From assembly GCF_019504385.1 (NCBI RefSeq), contig NZ_CP080590.1:290001-354000 (forward strand): a DNA stretch of 64,000 nucleotides. Reading direction: 5' to 3'. The notes beneath the pieces were generated by a model, which had not been told where the DNA came from, made no database searches, and saw nothing but the letters and a program-made list of their open reading frames with translations. The position numbers were made by a program, and so were the translations under genes. The DNA is from Devosia salina. GTDB lineage: Bacteria > Pseudomonadota > Alphaproteobacteria > Rhizobiales > Devosiaceae. Numbering within the stretch: position 1 is the stretch's first letter; the number at the start of each line of letters is the position of its first letter. This document shows positions 53,769 to 63,067 of the stretch, piece by piece.

Positions 53769-54539
53769 ATGTTCAATAGCACTCAGCGTCGGCTGTTTGG
53801 AGCCGTCGCCCTATCCTTGGCCTTACTCGGCACGACATCCCTGGTGTCCGCCCCGACATTTGCCCAGGACGGCGGTGGCGCCGGTCAGGGTCAGGGTGGT
53901 CCCGGGGGGAACGATAGCGCCGGCCAGGGTGGTCCGGGGGGCAGCGACAATGCCGGTCAGGGCCAGGGCGCCTCGGACCAGGGCCAGGGTCAAGGAGGCC
54001 CCAGCGAAGATTCCGATGCCCAGGGTCCACGCGCCGGCCAACCGTCCGGGGAGGACCGGGGCGGTAAGCCGGCCTGGGCCCAGGAAGGCATTCCCGCGGT
54101 CGATCTGGGTCGCCTCAGCGTCATCCGCAGCCCGGATCAGGTTCTGGATCAGGCCCTTGCCGAAGTGGTCGCCACCTTCAGCCCGGACCTCGTCCCACTC
54201 TATGAAATGACTGCCGGCGATTTCGGTGACTATGTTCTGGCGCACTGGAGCGACGAGGGATTTGCCATCATCGATTCACCCCTGCAAAACCTGGCTCTGC
54301 TTGAGGAGCTGTGGCAGGAGGGCGACACCAGCTTGCCCGGCGTGGATCCTGCATCAAATCTCGAACTGGCCGCCATTCTGATCGGCACCGCTTCGGACAA
54401 GACGCTCCCGGTGAGCTACGACACTGTCCTGGCGCTGGCCGTCATCGTCGGGGCCGTCAACCTGAGCGAGGCTGACATCCAATACATTGCCGCCGCGGCG
54501 GAAGCGGTCCGCATCGACGTCGCTACCGCGCACGGCTGA
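53769..54539 (+). CDS. Exported protein with Gly/Gln-rich linker
   Basis: 256 residues from ATG 53769 (GGAG upstream). Signal peptide LFGAVALSLALLGTTSLVSAPTFAQ, then about 70 residues of GQGQGGPGG/GGSDNAGQG low-complexity linker, then a helical domain (LGRLSVIRSPDQVLDQALAEVVATF). The C-terminal domain family is not recognised. The linker suggests a surface or periplasmic tether. Confidence 0.75.
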   Translation: MFNSTQRRLFGAVALSLALLGTTSLVSAPTFAQDGGGAGQGQGGPGGNDSAGQGGPGGSDNAGQGQGASDQGQGQGGPSEDSDAQGPRAGQPSGEDRGGKPAWAQEGIPAVDLGRLSVIRSPDQVLDQALAEVVATFSPDLVPLYEMTAGDFGDYVLAHWSDEGFAIIDSPLQNLALLEELWQEGDTSLPGVDPASNLELAAILIGTASDKTLPVSYDTVLALAVIVGAVNLSEADIQYIAAAAEAVRIDVATAHG

Positions 54540-54645
54540 TCGCGGAGGCGGTGCCTTCCGGACCGGGGCTATGCCCCGGTCCACTTTTTTGCAGCACGCT
54601 CGATAAGCGGCGAGACTGTGTCAGAGCAGAGCTCTCTTTTCGAAC

Positions 54646-55182
54646 TCAATTCCAGTTCTGGCGCCGGTGTTCCCAGGGCGATACCTTGCCATCACCGTCC
54701 GCGTCTGCGGCGCGATGGTGAGCCTGGGCGGCGTTGAGGAATTCCGCCTTGGCCACTTTGCCGTCCCCATCCGCGTCCATGCCGGCGAAGCGATCCTGCT
54801 TTGCCTGCTGCATCGTTTCCTGGCGTTCAGGATTGTAGCCCAGTTGCTGCCCCATCCGGACCGTCATGTATTCCTCCAGGGTCACAAAACCATCGTCGTC
54901 TGCGTCCATGGCGGTAAAGACTTCATCGGCCGCAGAGGCGGCTTCCTCATCGCTGACGATGCCGTCCTCGTTGATATCAATCAGCGTGAAACGCCCGCGG
55001 CCCGGCTGTCCCATCATCCCCTGCCCATAGCCATAGCCGGGGCCAGCCATCATCGCTGGACCATAGCCGGGCATCATGCCGTAGCCGGGGCCGAAGCCAA
55101 AGCCGGCCTGGGCAAAGGCTACCGTGCCCCCCAGCGCAGACACCATCAGCACGGCGGAGCCAATTGCAAGAACGCGTTTCAT
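54646..55182 (-). CDS. Exported EF-hand calcium-binding protein
   Basis: 178 residues with a signal peptide ending VAFAQA and a GYGMMPGYGPAMM repeat-like Gly/Met/Tyr stretch. Four EF-hand-like loops follow: DINEDGIVSDEE, DADDDGFVTLEE, DADGDGKVAKAE and DADGDGKVSPWE. A calcium buffer or sensor in the periplasm is likely. Confidence 0.88.
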   Translation of the reverse strand: MKRVLAIGSAVLMVSALGGTVAFAQAGFGFGPGYGMMPGYGPAMMAGPGYGYGQGMMGQPGRGRFTLIDINEDGIVSDEEAASAADEVFTAMDADDDGFVTLEEYMTVRMGQQLGYNPERQETMQQAKQDRFAGMDADGDGKVAKAEFLNAAQAHHRAADADGDGKVSPWEHRRQNWN

Positions 55183-55820
55183 TTCAGACTTCCTTCTGAT
55201 TGCAGATTGTCCTGGCCTTGTGGGCGATCGCCGCGGCTATCGCGTTGATGGCCGTCAATTTCCGGAGTCATGGTGCTATGCGCCGTCGCGGCGGGATAAA
55301 CGCCTTGTCCAGGCGGTTCAGTCGGGCGGAAATCGCGACTGCGGCCCGAACGGCAGGTACGTCGCGCCCTACCGATTGTCAGGAACGCGGCGTCTCACCG
55401 GCCGCCAGGAACGGATCTCCGTGCCCATCGCTGGGAACGAGGCGTCTTGCCGACCGCCAGGAACCGGCGCGTGTCGCCGGCCGTCAGGAACGCGTCTCCT
55501 TGTCCATTGCGGGGAACGAGGCGTCCTGCCGACTGCCGCTATTGAGCGTCAAGCTCGCGATCCCCATCCCTCCCATCCCCGCCCCGAGGGGAGGGGGCAG
55601 GATCGCGTGAGCCCCTACACGTGGCCGCTGCTTCCGTCGCCCCGCGGCGGGAATATTGCCGGTTCGGACACCTGTCAGAAGTGGCGCGTTCCTTGGGTCT
55701 CGCTCCGGCTCCGGCTCACAGGTGAGCCGTCCACCGGAACAATTTTTTTCGGCCGCCATGTTGAAAACCTGGCCTTTCCCGCGGCCCTGCGCTTCCTAGG
55801 CGGCTGACTTTTCGATGCAA
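55183..55820. other. Intergenic region with a tandem repeat
   Basis: No gene is supported. A degenerate unit of about 79 bp occurs twice (55378-55456 and 55457-55535), with shared blocks such as GGGAACGAGGCGTC. The second block (55560-55610) has complementary CCCTCCC and GGGAGGG-type runs that may form a hairpin. Confidence 0.5.
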
Positions 55821-55825
55821 ATCTC

Positions 55826-55876
55826 GCAATATTGCATTATTTGCGTGATATGCGCAAAATACTTGAAATTGCGCAA
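55826..55876. promoter_or_regulatory. Cluster of LacI-type half-sites before the heparinase gene
   Basis: GCAATATTGC (55826-55835), TTGCG...CGCAA (55841-55857) and TTGCGCAA (55869-55876) lie 90-140 bp before the heparinase start. They share TTGCG/CGCAA arms with the operator at 52475, so the LacI regulator probably binds here. Confidence 0.55.
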
Positions 55877-55965
55877 AAGCATGCGTAGCTTTGCGGTGCG
55901 TTGCGGCCGACCCAAAGACCTGCTCACCAGGCCGTCGGCCCCGAAACGACCGAGGGAGCGAGTGC

Positions 55966-57792
55966 GTGGACTTACGGCGCTGGAATGTCAGGCATGTCGG
56001 CATGGTGCTGGCCGCAGCGCCCGAATTCGCGCCCTTTCCCAAGACCGGCACCGCCGAATGGGCTGCGCTCCGGCGCGGCCTCGGAGAAGCGGTGCTGCGC
56101 CAACTGGTGGACGCCGCCCTCCGGGATGTGGATGCGCCAATTCCGCAATTGCCGGCCTCGCTCTACCATGAGTTTCGGGAAACCGGACGCCGCGAGGGCT
56201 ATGAAGATGCCCAGCGCGCCCGCCGCAACATGCTCTATCGCCTGACCCTGGCCGAATGGCTCGAAGGGGAGGGGCGTTTCCTTTCGGCGCTCGAGGATGT
56301 CGCCTGGGCAAGGTTGGAGGAAATCAACTGGGCCTGGCCGGCCCATGCGCGCAACCTCGATCGCCCGGACCATCCGACGCTCGATCTGGCCGCGGCGATG
56401 ACCGCGCTGGACCTGGCCGAAATGGATTATCTGATCGGCGACCGCCTTTCGCCCAACCTGCGCCTGCGCATTCGCGCGGAAGTCGAACGCAGGGCCATCG
56501 GGGCCTTTCTTAACCGCGATGACCACTGGTGGCTGCACACCACGCCGCAGAAGCAAGTCAACAACTGGACCGCTGTCTGTGTGGCCGGGGTCGTTGGAGC
56601 CGCGCTCTATCTCGAGACCGATCTGGCCCGGCTGGCCCGCATCGTGACACGCGGCCTGCATAGCCTTGCCGACTATCTCGAGACTTTCGATGGCCAGGGC
56701 GGCTCCAGCGAGGGGCCGGACTACTGGACCTATGGCTTTGGCAATTATGTCGCTCTCGCTCATCTGCTGCATCAGCGCAGCGGCGGGGCGATCGACCTGC
56801 TGGATGGTCCATTCCTGCGCGATATCGCCCAGTTCCCGCTGCGGACGCAGATGGCGCCCGGTGTCTGGGTCAGTTTTTCGGATTCCGATGCCAATCCAGT
56901 CTTTCATCCGGGCCTGCTCACGCATCTGGCAAGCCACATGAACTTACCGGGCCTCCTGGGCCTGGGCATGGCCAATGACTTTGCGGTCGAAAGCTTCAAC
57001 CAGTTCTGCTGGCCCTTGCGCCAATATGCCTGGCCACTGCCCGAAACGGCACCGGCCATCCAATCCGGTCCGCATGACTGGTACGAGGAGATGGCCTGGA
57101 TGATCAGCCGGCTCGATCCTCAGGACCCGCAATCGCTGCGCCTTGCCGCCAAGGGCGGGCACAATGACGAAATGCACAACCAGAACGACATTGGCTCGTT
57201 CATGGTGGTTGCAGGCGGCAAGGTGGTCCTGACAGATCCCGGACGCGGACGCTATTCCAAGAGCTACTTTGGGCCGGAGCGCTATCAGAACCTGTTTGCA
57301 TCTTCGCGCGGCCACTCGGTGCCGCTGATCAACGGCTTCGAGCAGGCCGAAGGGCGCGAGCATGGCGCCCAAGTCCTGACGCACGACCATGGCGAGGACG
57401 CTGACCGGCTCGAACTGGAAATGGCCGCCGCCTATCCCGCCGCGGCGGGGATTGCATCCCTGACCCGGAGTTTGACGCTCGATCGCACCATGCCCGGCGG
57501 CCGCGTCCTCCTTGAGGACAGCTATGCATTCGCCAACGGTGAGGGTCTGTTCCAGTCCGTTCTGGTGACGCCCATGGCGGCAGAGGCCGGAAATGGCACG
57601 GTCCGCATCGGCGAGGACGGGGCCGGTCTCATGGTTCGCTACGACGCGGCCAGCCTGGATGTCGCCTTCGATCACCATCCCGGCGTCGAGAAGCAATACC
57701 AGCCGCCGGTCGATCTCATACGCGTGGTGTTCACTCCCCGGCAGAGACGCCGGGAGGGCCGCATCGCGCTCGAAATCTCGCCGCTCAACTGA
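55966..57792 (+). CDS. Heparinase II/III-family polysaccharide lyase-like protein
   Basis: About 608 residues from GTG 55966 (GAGGGAG 7 nt upstream). The N-terminal alpha-toroid part includes DDHWWLHTTPQKQVNNWTAVC; the C-terminal beta-sheet part has AAKGGHNDEMHNQNDIGSFMV, the heparinase II/III signature with conserved His and Asn. No signal peptide is seen, so it may act in the cytoplasm on imported oligosaccharides. It leads directly to the ABC transporter genes. Confidence 0.8.
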   Translation: MDLRRWNVRHVGMVLAAAPEFAPFPKTGTAEWAALRRGLGEAVLRQLVDAALRDVDAPIPQLPASLYHEFRETGRREGYEDAQRARRNMLYRLTLAEWLEGEGRFLSALEDVAWARLEEINWAWPAHARNLDRPDHPTLDLAAAMTALDLAEMDYLIGDRLSPNLRLRIRAEVERRAIGAFLNRDDHWWLHTTPQKQVNNWTAVCVAGVVGAALYLETDLARLARIVTRGLHSLADYLETFDGQGGSSEGPDYWTYGFGNYVALAHLLHQRSGGAIDLLDGPFLRDIAQFPLRTQMAPGVWVSFSDSDANPVFHPGLLTHLASHMNLPGLLGLGMANDFAVESFNQFCWPLRQYAWPLPETAPAIQSGPHDWYEEMAWMISRLDPQDPQSLRLAAKGGHNDEMHNQNDIGSFMVVAGGKVVLTDPGRGRYSKSYFGPERYQNLFASSRGHSVPLINGFEQAEGREHGAQVLTHDHGEDADRLELEMAAAYPAAAGIASLTRSLTLDRTMPGGRVLLEDSYAFANGEGLFQSVLVTPMAAEAGNGTVRIGEDGAGLMVRYDAASLDVAFDHHPGVEKQYQPPVDLIRVVFTPRQRRREGRIALEISPLN

Positions 57793-57906
57793 GCGGATGA
57801 GTGCTGCCCATGAGGGCAAACCCATCGAGGTCTCCGGTGCAGAGGAGCCCGGGGACTGAAACTGAAAGCCGGTGGCCTGGGTGCCCCGGACAAGGGAGGA
57901 CTAAGG

Positions 57907-59814
57907 ATGAGGAAAGACCAATTGTTTGGTTTGGCCAGTGCAGTGGCCCTTTCGGCCATGCTGGCCGCGGCCGGGCCAGCCCTGGCGGCGGGCCAGGCGC
58001 CTGCGCTCGATGCGCTGGTACAAAGTGGCGATCTGCCGCCACTCGAAGAGCGCCTGCCGGCCAATCCGCTGGTGGTCGCCGGCGACAGCATCGGTACCTA
58101 TGGCGGCACCTGGCGCATGGGCATGAATGGCGGCGGCGACAACGGCCTGATCGTCAAGACCGTGGCCTATGAGGGGCTCGTTCGCTACGACCACCAGTGG
58201 AACAATGTGATCCCCAACCTGGCGGAAAGCTGGGAAGTCAATGACGACGCCACCGAATACACTTTCAAGCTGCGCGAAGGCGTGAAGTGGTCCGACGGCA
58301 CACCCTTCACCACCGAGGACATCGCCTTCGCCGTCGAGATGTACCAGGACCCGGATTATCCCGCCGGCAGCTGGATCGACAACAAGAACAATCCGGTGAC
58401 CATCGAGGTCATCGACGACTACAATTTCAAGTTCATCTTCGGCAAGCCGAACGGCATGTTCATGGGCACCATTGCCGGTGTCGATGGCATTCACATCACC
58501 TCGCTGCAGAAGAAATATTGCAGCCAGTTCCACCCCAAATACAATGAGAACGCCGCTGCCGATGCAGAAGCCGCGGGCTTTGCGAACTGGGCGCTCTATC
58601 TGCAGGACCGCTGCGCCTGGGGCTGGGAAACCATCCGCTTCGCCAATCCGGACCTCCCCACCATTTATGGCTGGGTCATCGACCAGCCGCTGACGGCCAA
58701 TGCCCAGCGCGTCACCTGGAAGCGCAACCCCTATTACTGGAAGGTCGATGCCGAGGGGAACCAGTTGCCCTATATCGACAATCTCGACATGCGCGTCAGC
58801 CAGGGCGGCGTCGAGGAACTGACGCTTGCCGCGCTCAATGGCGAGATCGACTTCCAGGAGCGCCACATCGCCACCACCACCAACAAGCCGCTGTTCTATG
58901 ACGGGCAGGAAGCTGGCGACTATCATCTGGGCGAAGTCATTCCGTCGGCGTCCAACACCCTGGTGCTGCAGCTCAACCTCAACCATCTCGACCCGGTCAA
59001 GCGCGAGCTCTATCAGAACAGGGACTTCCGCATCGGCATCTCCGAGGCAATCGACCGGCAGGAGATCATCGACGTGGTCTTTACCGGCCAGGGCGAACCC
59101 TTCCAGGTCGCGCCGCGCCCCGAATCCGCCTTCTATGACGAAGAACTGGCCAAGCAATATACCGAGTTCGACCCCGATGGGGCCGCCGAGCATTTCGCGG
59201 CCGCAGGCCTCACCGAAAAGAATGGCGACGGCATCTACCTCATGAGCGATGGCAACCCGGCCAAGATCACGGTGGATGTGATCTCCGCGCTGCGCCCCGA
59301 ATGGATCGACATGCTCGAGATCATGCAGCTCCAGCTGGCGGCCGCCGGGATCGAGATCGAGCTCAACAATATCGATCGCACGCTGTTCTACGAAAAGCGT
59401 CCGTCCGGCGAGTTCGACGCCCAGGTCTGGGCCGGCGACGGTGGCATCGAGGCCCTGCAGGAGCCCCGCTACTACTTCCCGTTCTCCGATGAATCGGTCT
59501 GGGCCTATCGCTGGGCGCAGTGGTTCAACGGCACGCGCCCCGAAATCGCCGAGGAGCCGCTCGATTGGGCCAAGCAGCAGATGGATCTCTACAACCAGGT
59601 CCGGGCCTCGGGCGACCCGGAAGAGCGGGCGGACCTGTTCCGCCAGGTGCTGGCGATCACCAAGGAACAGTTCCCGGTGATCGGGGTCAGCCTGATGCCG
59701 AACTCCTATTCGATCATCCGGAACAACCTCAAGAACGCGCCCGAATCCATGTTCAACGCCTGGCTCTTCCCGACCCCGGCCCCCATGGATCCCGTCGTCT
59801 GGTACTTCGAGTAG
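57907..59814 (+). CDS. ABC transporter substrate-binding protein, family 5
   Basis: 635 residues with a signal peptide (LASAVALSAMLAAAGPALAAG). SBP_bac_5 features include AESWEVNDDATEYTFKLREGVKWSDGTPFTTEDIAF and the dipeptide-binding-like fold. The length exceeds simple DppA proteins and resembles oligosaccharide or uronate binders. GGGAGG precedes the ATG. Neighbouring heparinase suggests an unsaturated oligosaccharide as ligand (inference). Confidence 0.9.
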   Translation: MRKDQLFGLASAVALSAMLAAAGPALAAGQAPALDALVQSGDLPPLEERLPANPLVVAGDSIGTYGGTWRMGMNGGGDNGLIVKTVAYEGLVRYDHQWNNVIPNLAESWEVNDDATEYTFKLREGVKWSDGTPFTTEDIAFAVEMYQDPDYPAGSWIDNKNNPVTIEVIDDYNFKFIFGKPNGMFMGTIAGVDGIHITSLQKKYCSQFHPKYNENAAADAEAAGFANWALYLQDRCAWGWETIRFANPDLPTIYGWVIDQPLTANAQRVTWKRNPYYWKVDAEGNQLPYIDNLDMRVSQGGVEELTLAALNGEIDFQERHIATTTNKPLFYDGQEAGDYHLGEVIPSASNTLVLQLNLNHLDPVKRELYQNRDFRIGISEAIDRQEIIDVVFTGQGEPFQVAPRPESAFYDEELAKQYTEFDPDGAAEHFAAAGLTEKNGDGIYLMSDGNPAKITVDVISALRPEWIDMLEIMQLQLAAAGIEIELNNIDRTLFYEKRPSGEFDAQVWAGDGGIEALQEPRYYFPFSDESVWAYRWAQWFNGTRPEIAEEPLDWAKQQMDLYNQVRASGDPEERADLFRQVLAITKEQFPVIGVSLMPNSYSIIRNNLKNAPESMFNAWLFPTPAPMDPVVWYFE

Positions 59815-59871
59815 AGTGCGCCTGAAGCGCGTCCGCTCCAGGACATAGCGGGCCTACCTCCCCCCGCTCCA

Positions 59872-59902
59872 TCTCCCCGCGGTATTCCCGGCCGCGGGGA
59901 GA
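59872..59902. other. Stem-loop between binding-protein and permease genes
   Basis: A perfect 11-bp stem (TCTCCCCGCGG / CCGCGGGGAGA) with a 9-nt loop and no T-run. Such structures after a binding-protein gene often stabilise the upstream mRNA and lower expression of the permeases. Confidence 0.55.
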
Positions 59903-59928
59903 GCCCCGAACTCTTCGAAAGGCGCATC

Positions 59929-60918
59929 ATGGTCGGCTTCATCATTCGGCGCGTCATCGCCATGCTTCTCACACTGGTCGCCATCTCGATCGTGGCCTTC
60001 GCCATTATCCAGCTGCCGCCCGGTGACTACCTGACCAGCTACATCGCCTCGCTTTCGGCCACCGGTGACCAGGTCGACCCGCGCGTCATCGAAAACCTGC
60101 GCCAGCAATACGGCCTGGGCGAACCCTTCTATGTCCAATATTGGAAATGGGTCACCGGCATCGTGCAGGGCAATTTCGGCCAGAGCTTCGAATGGAAGCG
60201 GCCGGTCTGGGAGCTGATCTGGGGTCGCCTGGGCAATTCCATCATGGTCGAGGGCCTGGCGGTCATCGTCATGTGGCTGATCGCACTGCCCATCGGCGTC
60301 TATGCCGCGGTGCGTAAATATTCCCTGGGCGATTACCTCGCCACGGTCGCCGGCTTTATCGGCCTGGCGCTGCCCAATTTCCTTTTCGCCCTCATCCTCA
60401 TGTACTTGGCCTATATCTGGTTCGGCGTGACGCTGGGAGGGCTGTTCTCGCCTGAATTCGAAACCGCGCGCTGGAGCCTGCCGCGCCTCTGGGACTTCCT
60501 CGCTCATGCCTGGATACCGGTGCTGGTGCTGGCGACGGCCGGCACGGCCGAGCTGATCCGCATCCTGCGGGCCAACCTGCTCGACGAGCTGAAAAAGCCC
60601 TATGTGGTCACCGCGCGCGCCAAGGGCCTGCCGGAGTGGAAGGTGATCCTCAAATATCCCGTGCGCCTGGCGCTCAACCCGCTGATCTCCACCATTGGCT
60701 GGCTGCTGCCGGCCCTGGTCTCGGGCTCGGTCATCGTCTCGGTGGTGATGAACCTGCCTACCGCCGGGCCCATGCTGCTGCGCTCGCTGACCACCCAGGA
60801 CATGTATCTGGCAGGCGCCATTATCCTTCTGCTCAGCGTCCTTACCGTCATCGGCACGCTGATCTCGGACATTCTTCTCGCCCTCATCGATCCCCGCATT
60901 CGCTACGGGGCCAAGTAA
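59929..60918 (+). CDS. ABC transporter permease, DppB-like
   Basis: 329 residues, about six helices, with the DppB/OppB N-terminus MVGFIIRRVIAMLLTLVAISIVAFAI and the C-terminal EAA loop (VTARAKGLPEWKVILKYPVRLALNPL). It ends immediately before the next permease. Forms the heterodimeric membrane channel. Confidence 0.93.
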   Translation: MVGFIIRRVIAMLLTLVAISIVAFAIIQLPPGDYLTSYIASLSATGDQVDPRVIENLRQQYGLGEPFYVQYWKWVTGIVQGNFGQSFEWKRPVWELIWGRLGNSIMVEGLAVIVMWLIALPIGVYAAVRKYSLGDYLATVAGFIGLALPNFLFALILMYLAYIWFGVTLGGLFSPEFETARWSLPRLWDFLAHAWIPVLVLATAGTAELIRILRANLLDELKKPYVVTARAKGLPEWKVILKYPVRLALNPLISTIGWLLPALVSGSVIVSVVMNLPTAGPMLLRSLTTQDMYLAGAIILLLSVLTVIGTLISDILLALIDPRIRYGAK

Positions 60919-62058
60919 ATGGCTGTCGAAAGCATGGAAAATCTCGCTCCCGCCATTGCGCCCCGCCGCACTGTCCGCGAAAGCCAGTTCGGCCTGATGT
61001 GGCGCCGCTTCCGGCAGCACAAGCTGGCCCTGGTCAGCCTCTGGATCGTCGGCCTGTTCTATCTCATCGCCATCCTGGCCGAGTTCCTGGCCCCGGTGGA
61101 TCCTTCCCACTACAGCGCCCGCTACACCTATGCACCCCCACAGGGCCTGCACCTCATCGCGCAGAACGAGGATGGTGGCTGGGAATTCGGGCCCTATGTC
61201 TATGGCTACAAGACCGAGATCGACCCGGTCGCCCTGCGGCGCACCTTCGTGCTCGACGACACCGTCCGCCTGCCAGTGCGCTTCTTCGTCGAGAGCGAGC
61301 CCTATCTGCTGGCCGGATTCATTCCGATGTCGGTCAAGCTCATGGGCGTGGAAAATCCCCGCGACCCCTTCTACATCCTGGGCGCCGATCGGCTCGGCCG
61401 CGACATGCTGAGCCGGCTGATCCACGGCACCCGCATTTCGCTCTCTATCGGCCTGGCGGGGGTGACCCTCAGCCTCTTCTTCGGCATCGTCATCGGTGGT
61501 TTTGCCGGGTTCTATGGCGGCTGGTTCGATGGCGCGGTGATGCGCACCGTCGAGTTCATCCGGTCCATGCCCACCATTCCGCTCTGGCTTGGCCTGGCGG
61601 CGGCCATGCCCAAGGACTGGAGCGCGCTCCAGACCTATTTCGCCATCACCATCATCCTTTCGCTGATCGGCTGGACCGAACTGGCCCGTGTGGTGCGGGG
61701 ACGGTTCCTGTCGCTGCGGACCGAGGATTTCGTGACGGCGGCGCAGCTCGATGGCGCCAGCGACTGGCGCATCGTCACAAGGCACATGGTTCCCAGTTTC
61801 ACCAGCCACATCATCGCGGCGGCGACGCTGGCCATTCCCGGCATGATCCTCGCCGAAACGGCGCTGAGCTTCCTCGGCCTAGGCCTCCAGGCGCCGATTG
61901 TTTCTTGGGGCACTCTGCTGCAGGACGCGCAGAACATCCGCACGTTGGCGACCGCGCCCTGGCTGCTGGCCCCCGGCCTCTGCGTCGTCGTGGTCATCCT
62001 TGCCCTCAACTTCTTCGGAGACGGCCTTCGTGATGCCGCAGACCCCCATGGCCGCTAA
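60919..62058 (+). CDS. ABC transporter permease, DppC-like
   Basis: 379 residues. N-terminal OppC_N-like segment (FRQHKLALVSLWIVGLFYLIAILAEFLAPVDP), a larger than usual periplasmic loop and the EAA region (VTAAQLDGASDWRIVTRHMVPSFTSHII). It starts directly at the stop of the DppB-like gene. Confidence 0.92.
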   Translation: MAVESMENLAPAIAPRRTVRESQFGLMWRRFRQHKLALVSLWIVGLFYLIAILAEFLAPVDPSHYSARYTYAPPQGLHLIAQNEDGGWEFGPYVYGYKTEIDPVALRRTFVLDDTVRLPVRFFVESEPYLLAGFIPMSVKLMGVENPRDPFYILGADRLGRDMLSRLIHGTRISLSIGLAGVTLSLFFGIVIGGFAGFYGGWFDGAVMRTVEFIRSMPTIPLWLGLAAAMPKDWSALQTYFAITIILSLIGWTELARVVRGRFLSLRTEDFVTAAQLDGASDWRIVTRHMVPSFTSHIIAAATLAIPGMILAETALSFLGLGLQAPIVSWGTLLQDAQNIRTLATAPWLLAPGLCVVVVILALNFFGDGLRDAADPHGR

Positions 62059-63067
62059 TCCGCTTCTCACCATCAAGGACATGTCCATCACCTTCTCCTC
62101 GCCCGACGAGGCCGATATCGAGGCGGTGCGGCAGGTCGATCTGACCCTTACCCCCGGCAAGACGCTGGCACTGGTGGGTGAAAGCGGCTGCGGCAAGTCC
62201 GTCGCCGCCCGCGCCGTGCTGCGGCTGCTCGACAGGAACGCCAGGATCCCCACCGGGCAAATCCTCTTCGATACCGGCAAGGGTGCAGTCGATATTGCGG
62301 ACCTCAAGTCCGACAGTCTCGCGATGCGCACCATCCGCGGCGCGGAAATCTCGATGATCTTTCAGGAGCCGATGTCCTCGCTCTCGCCGGTGCATACCAT
62401 CGGCAACCAGATCGACGAGATCATTGTGCTCCATGAAGGGCTCTCGCCCCGCCAGGCGCGCGAACGCACGGTGGCGCTACTCGACCAGGTCGGCATTCCT
62501 GGTGCCCGCGACCGCGCCAATGCCTATCCCTTCGAGCTGTCGGGTGGTTTGCGCCAGCGCGCCATGATCGCCATGGCGCTGGCCTGCACGCCAAAACTGC
62601 TGATCGCCGACGAGCCAACGACGGCGCTCGACGTCACCACGCAGGCGCAGATCCTCGACCTGCTGCGGCAATTGCAGGACGATTTCGGCATGGCCATGCT
62701 GTTCATCACCCACGACCTGGGCGTCGTGGCCGAGATCGCCGACGACATTGCAGTCATGTATCTGGGCGACGTGGTGGAGCAGGGGGATGTCTACGAAGTC
62801 TTCCGGGCGCCCAAGCATCCCTATACCCAGGCGCTGATGAATTCGGTGCCGCGGCTGCAGCGCAAGGCGGACCGCACGCGCCTTTCGCCCATCAAGGGCA
62901 CAGTGCCGTCACCCAAGGACCGGCCGACGGGCTGTGCTTTCACCTCGCGTTGCCCACATGCCTTCGGTCCCTGCGCCGGCACAAGGCCCGAACGCACCCT
63001 GGTCAGCGACGGCCACGTCGCGCGCTGCCACCTGCTCACCCAAGTCAAGCAAGAGGTGATGGCATGA
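62033..63067 (+). CDS. ABC transporter ATP-binding protein, DppD-like
   Basis: 344 residues from ATG 62033, overlapping the permease by 26 bp; ATG 62048 is an alternative. Walker A GESGCGKS, Q-loop FQEPMSSLSP, signature LSGGLRQRAMIAMALA, Walker B LLIADEPTTALD, and the C-terminal Oligo_HPY iron-sulfur-like cysteines (GCAFTSRCPHAFGPC). Standard DppD/OppD. Confidence 0.92.
   Translation: MPQTPMAANPLLTIKDMSITFSSPDEADIEAVRQVDLTLTPGKTLALVGESGCGKSVAARAVLRLLDRNARIPTGQILFDTGKGAVDIADLKSDSLAMRTIRGAEISMIFQEPMSSLSPVHTIGNQIDEIIVLHEGLSPRQARERTVALLDQVGIPGARDRANAYPFELSGGLRQRAMIAMALACTPKLLIADEPTTALDVTTQAQILDLLRQLQDDFGMAMLFITHDLGVVAEIADDIAVMYLGDVVEQGDVYEVFRAPKHPYTQALMNSVPRLQRKADRTRLSPIKGTVPSPKDRPTGCAFTSRCPHAFGPCAGTRPERTLVSDGHVARCHLLTQVKQEVMA

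Noticed and set aside
53860..54010. GGTCAGGGTCAGGGTGG-like repeats resembling a minisatellite
   Set aside because: They encode the in-frame Gly/Gln-rich linker of an exported protein, so no separate feature is called.
59854..61809. 651-codon minus-strand frame across the two Dpp-like permeases
   Set aside because: It is antisense to well-conserved permease genes and rich in His/Gln/Asp/Gly typical of shadow frames.
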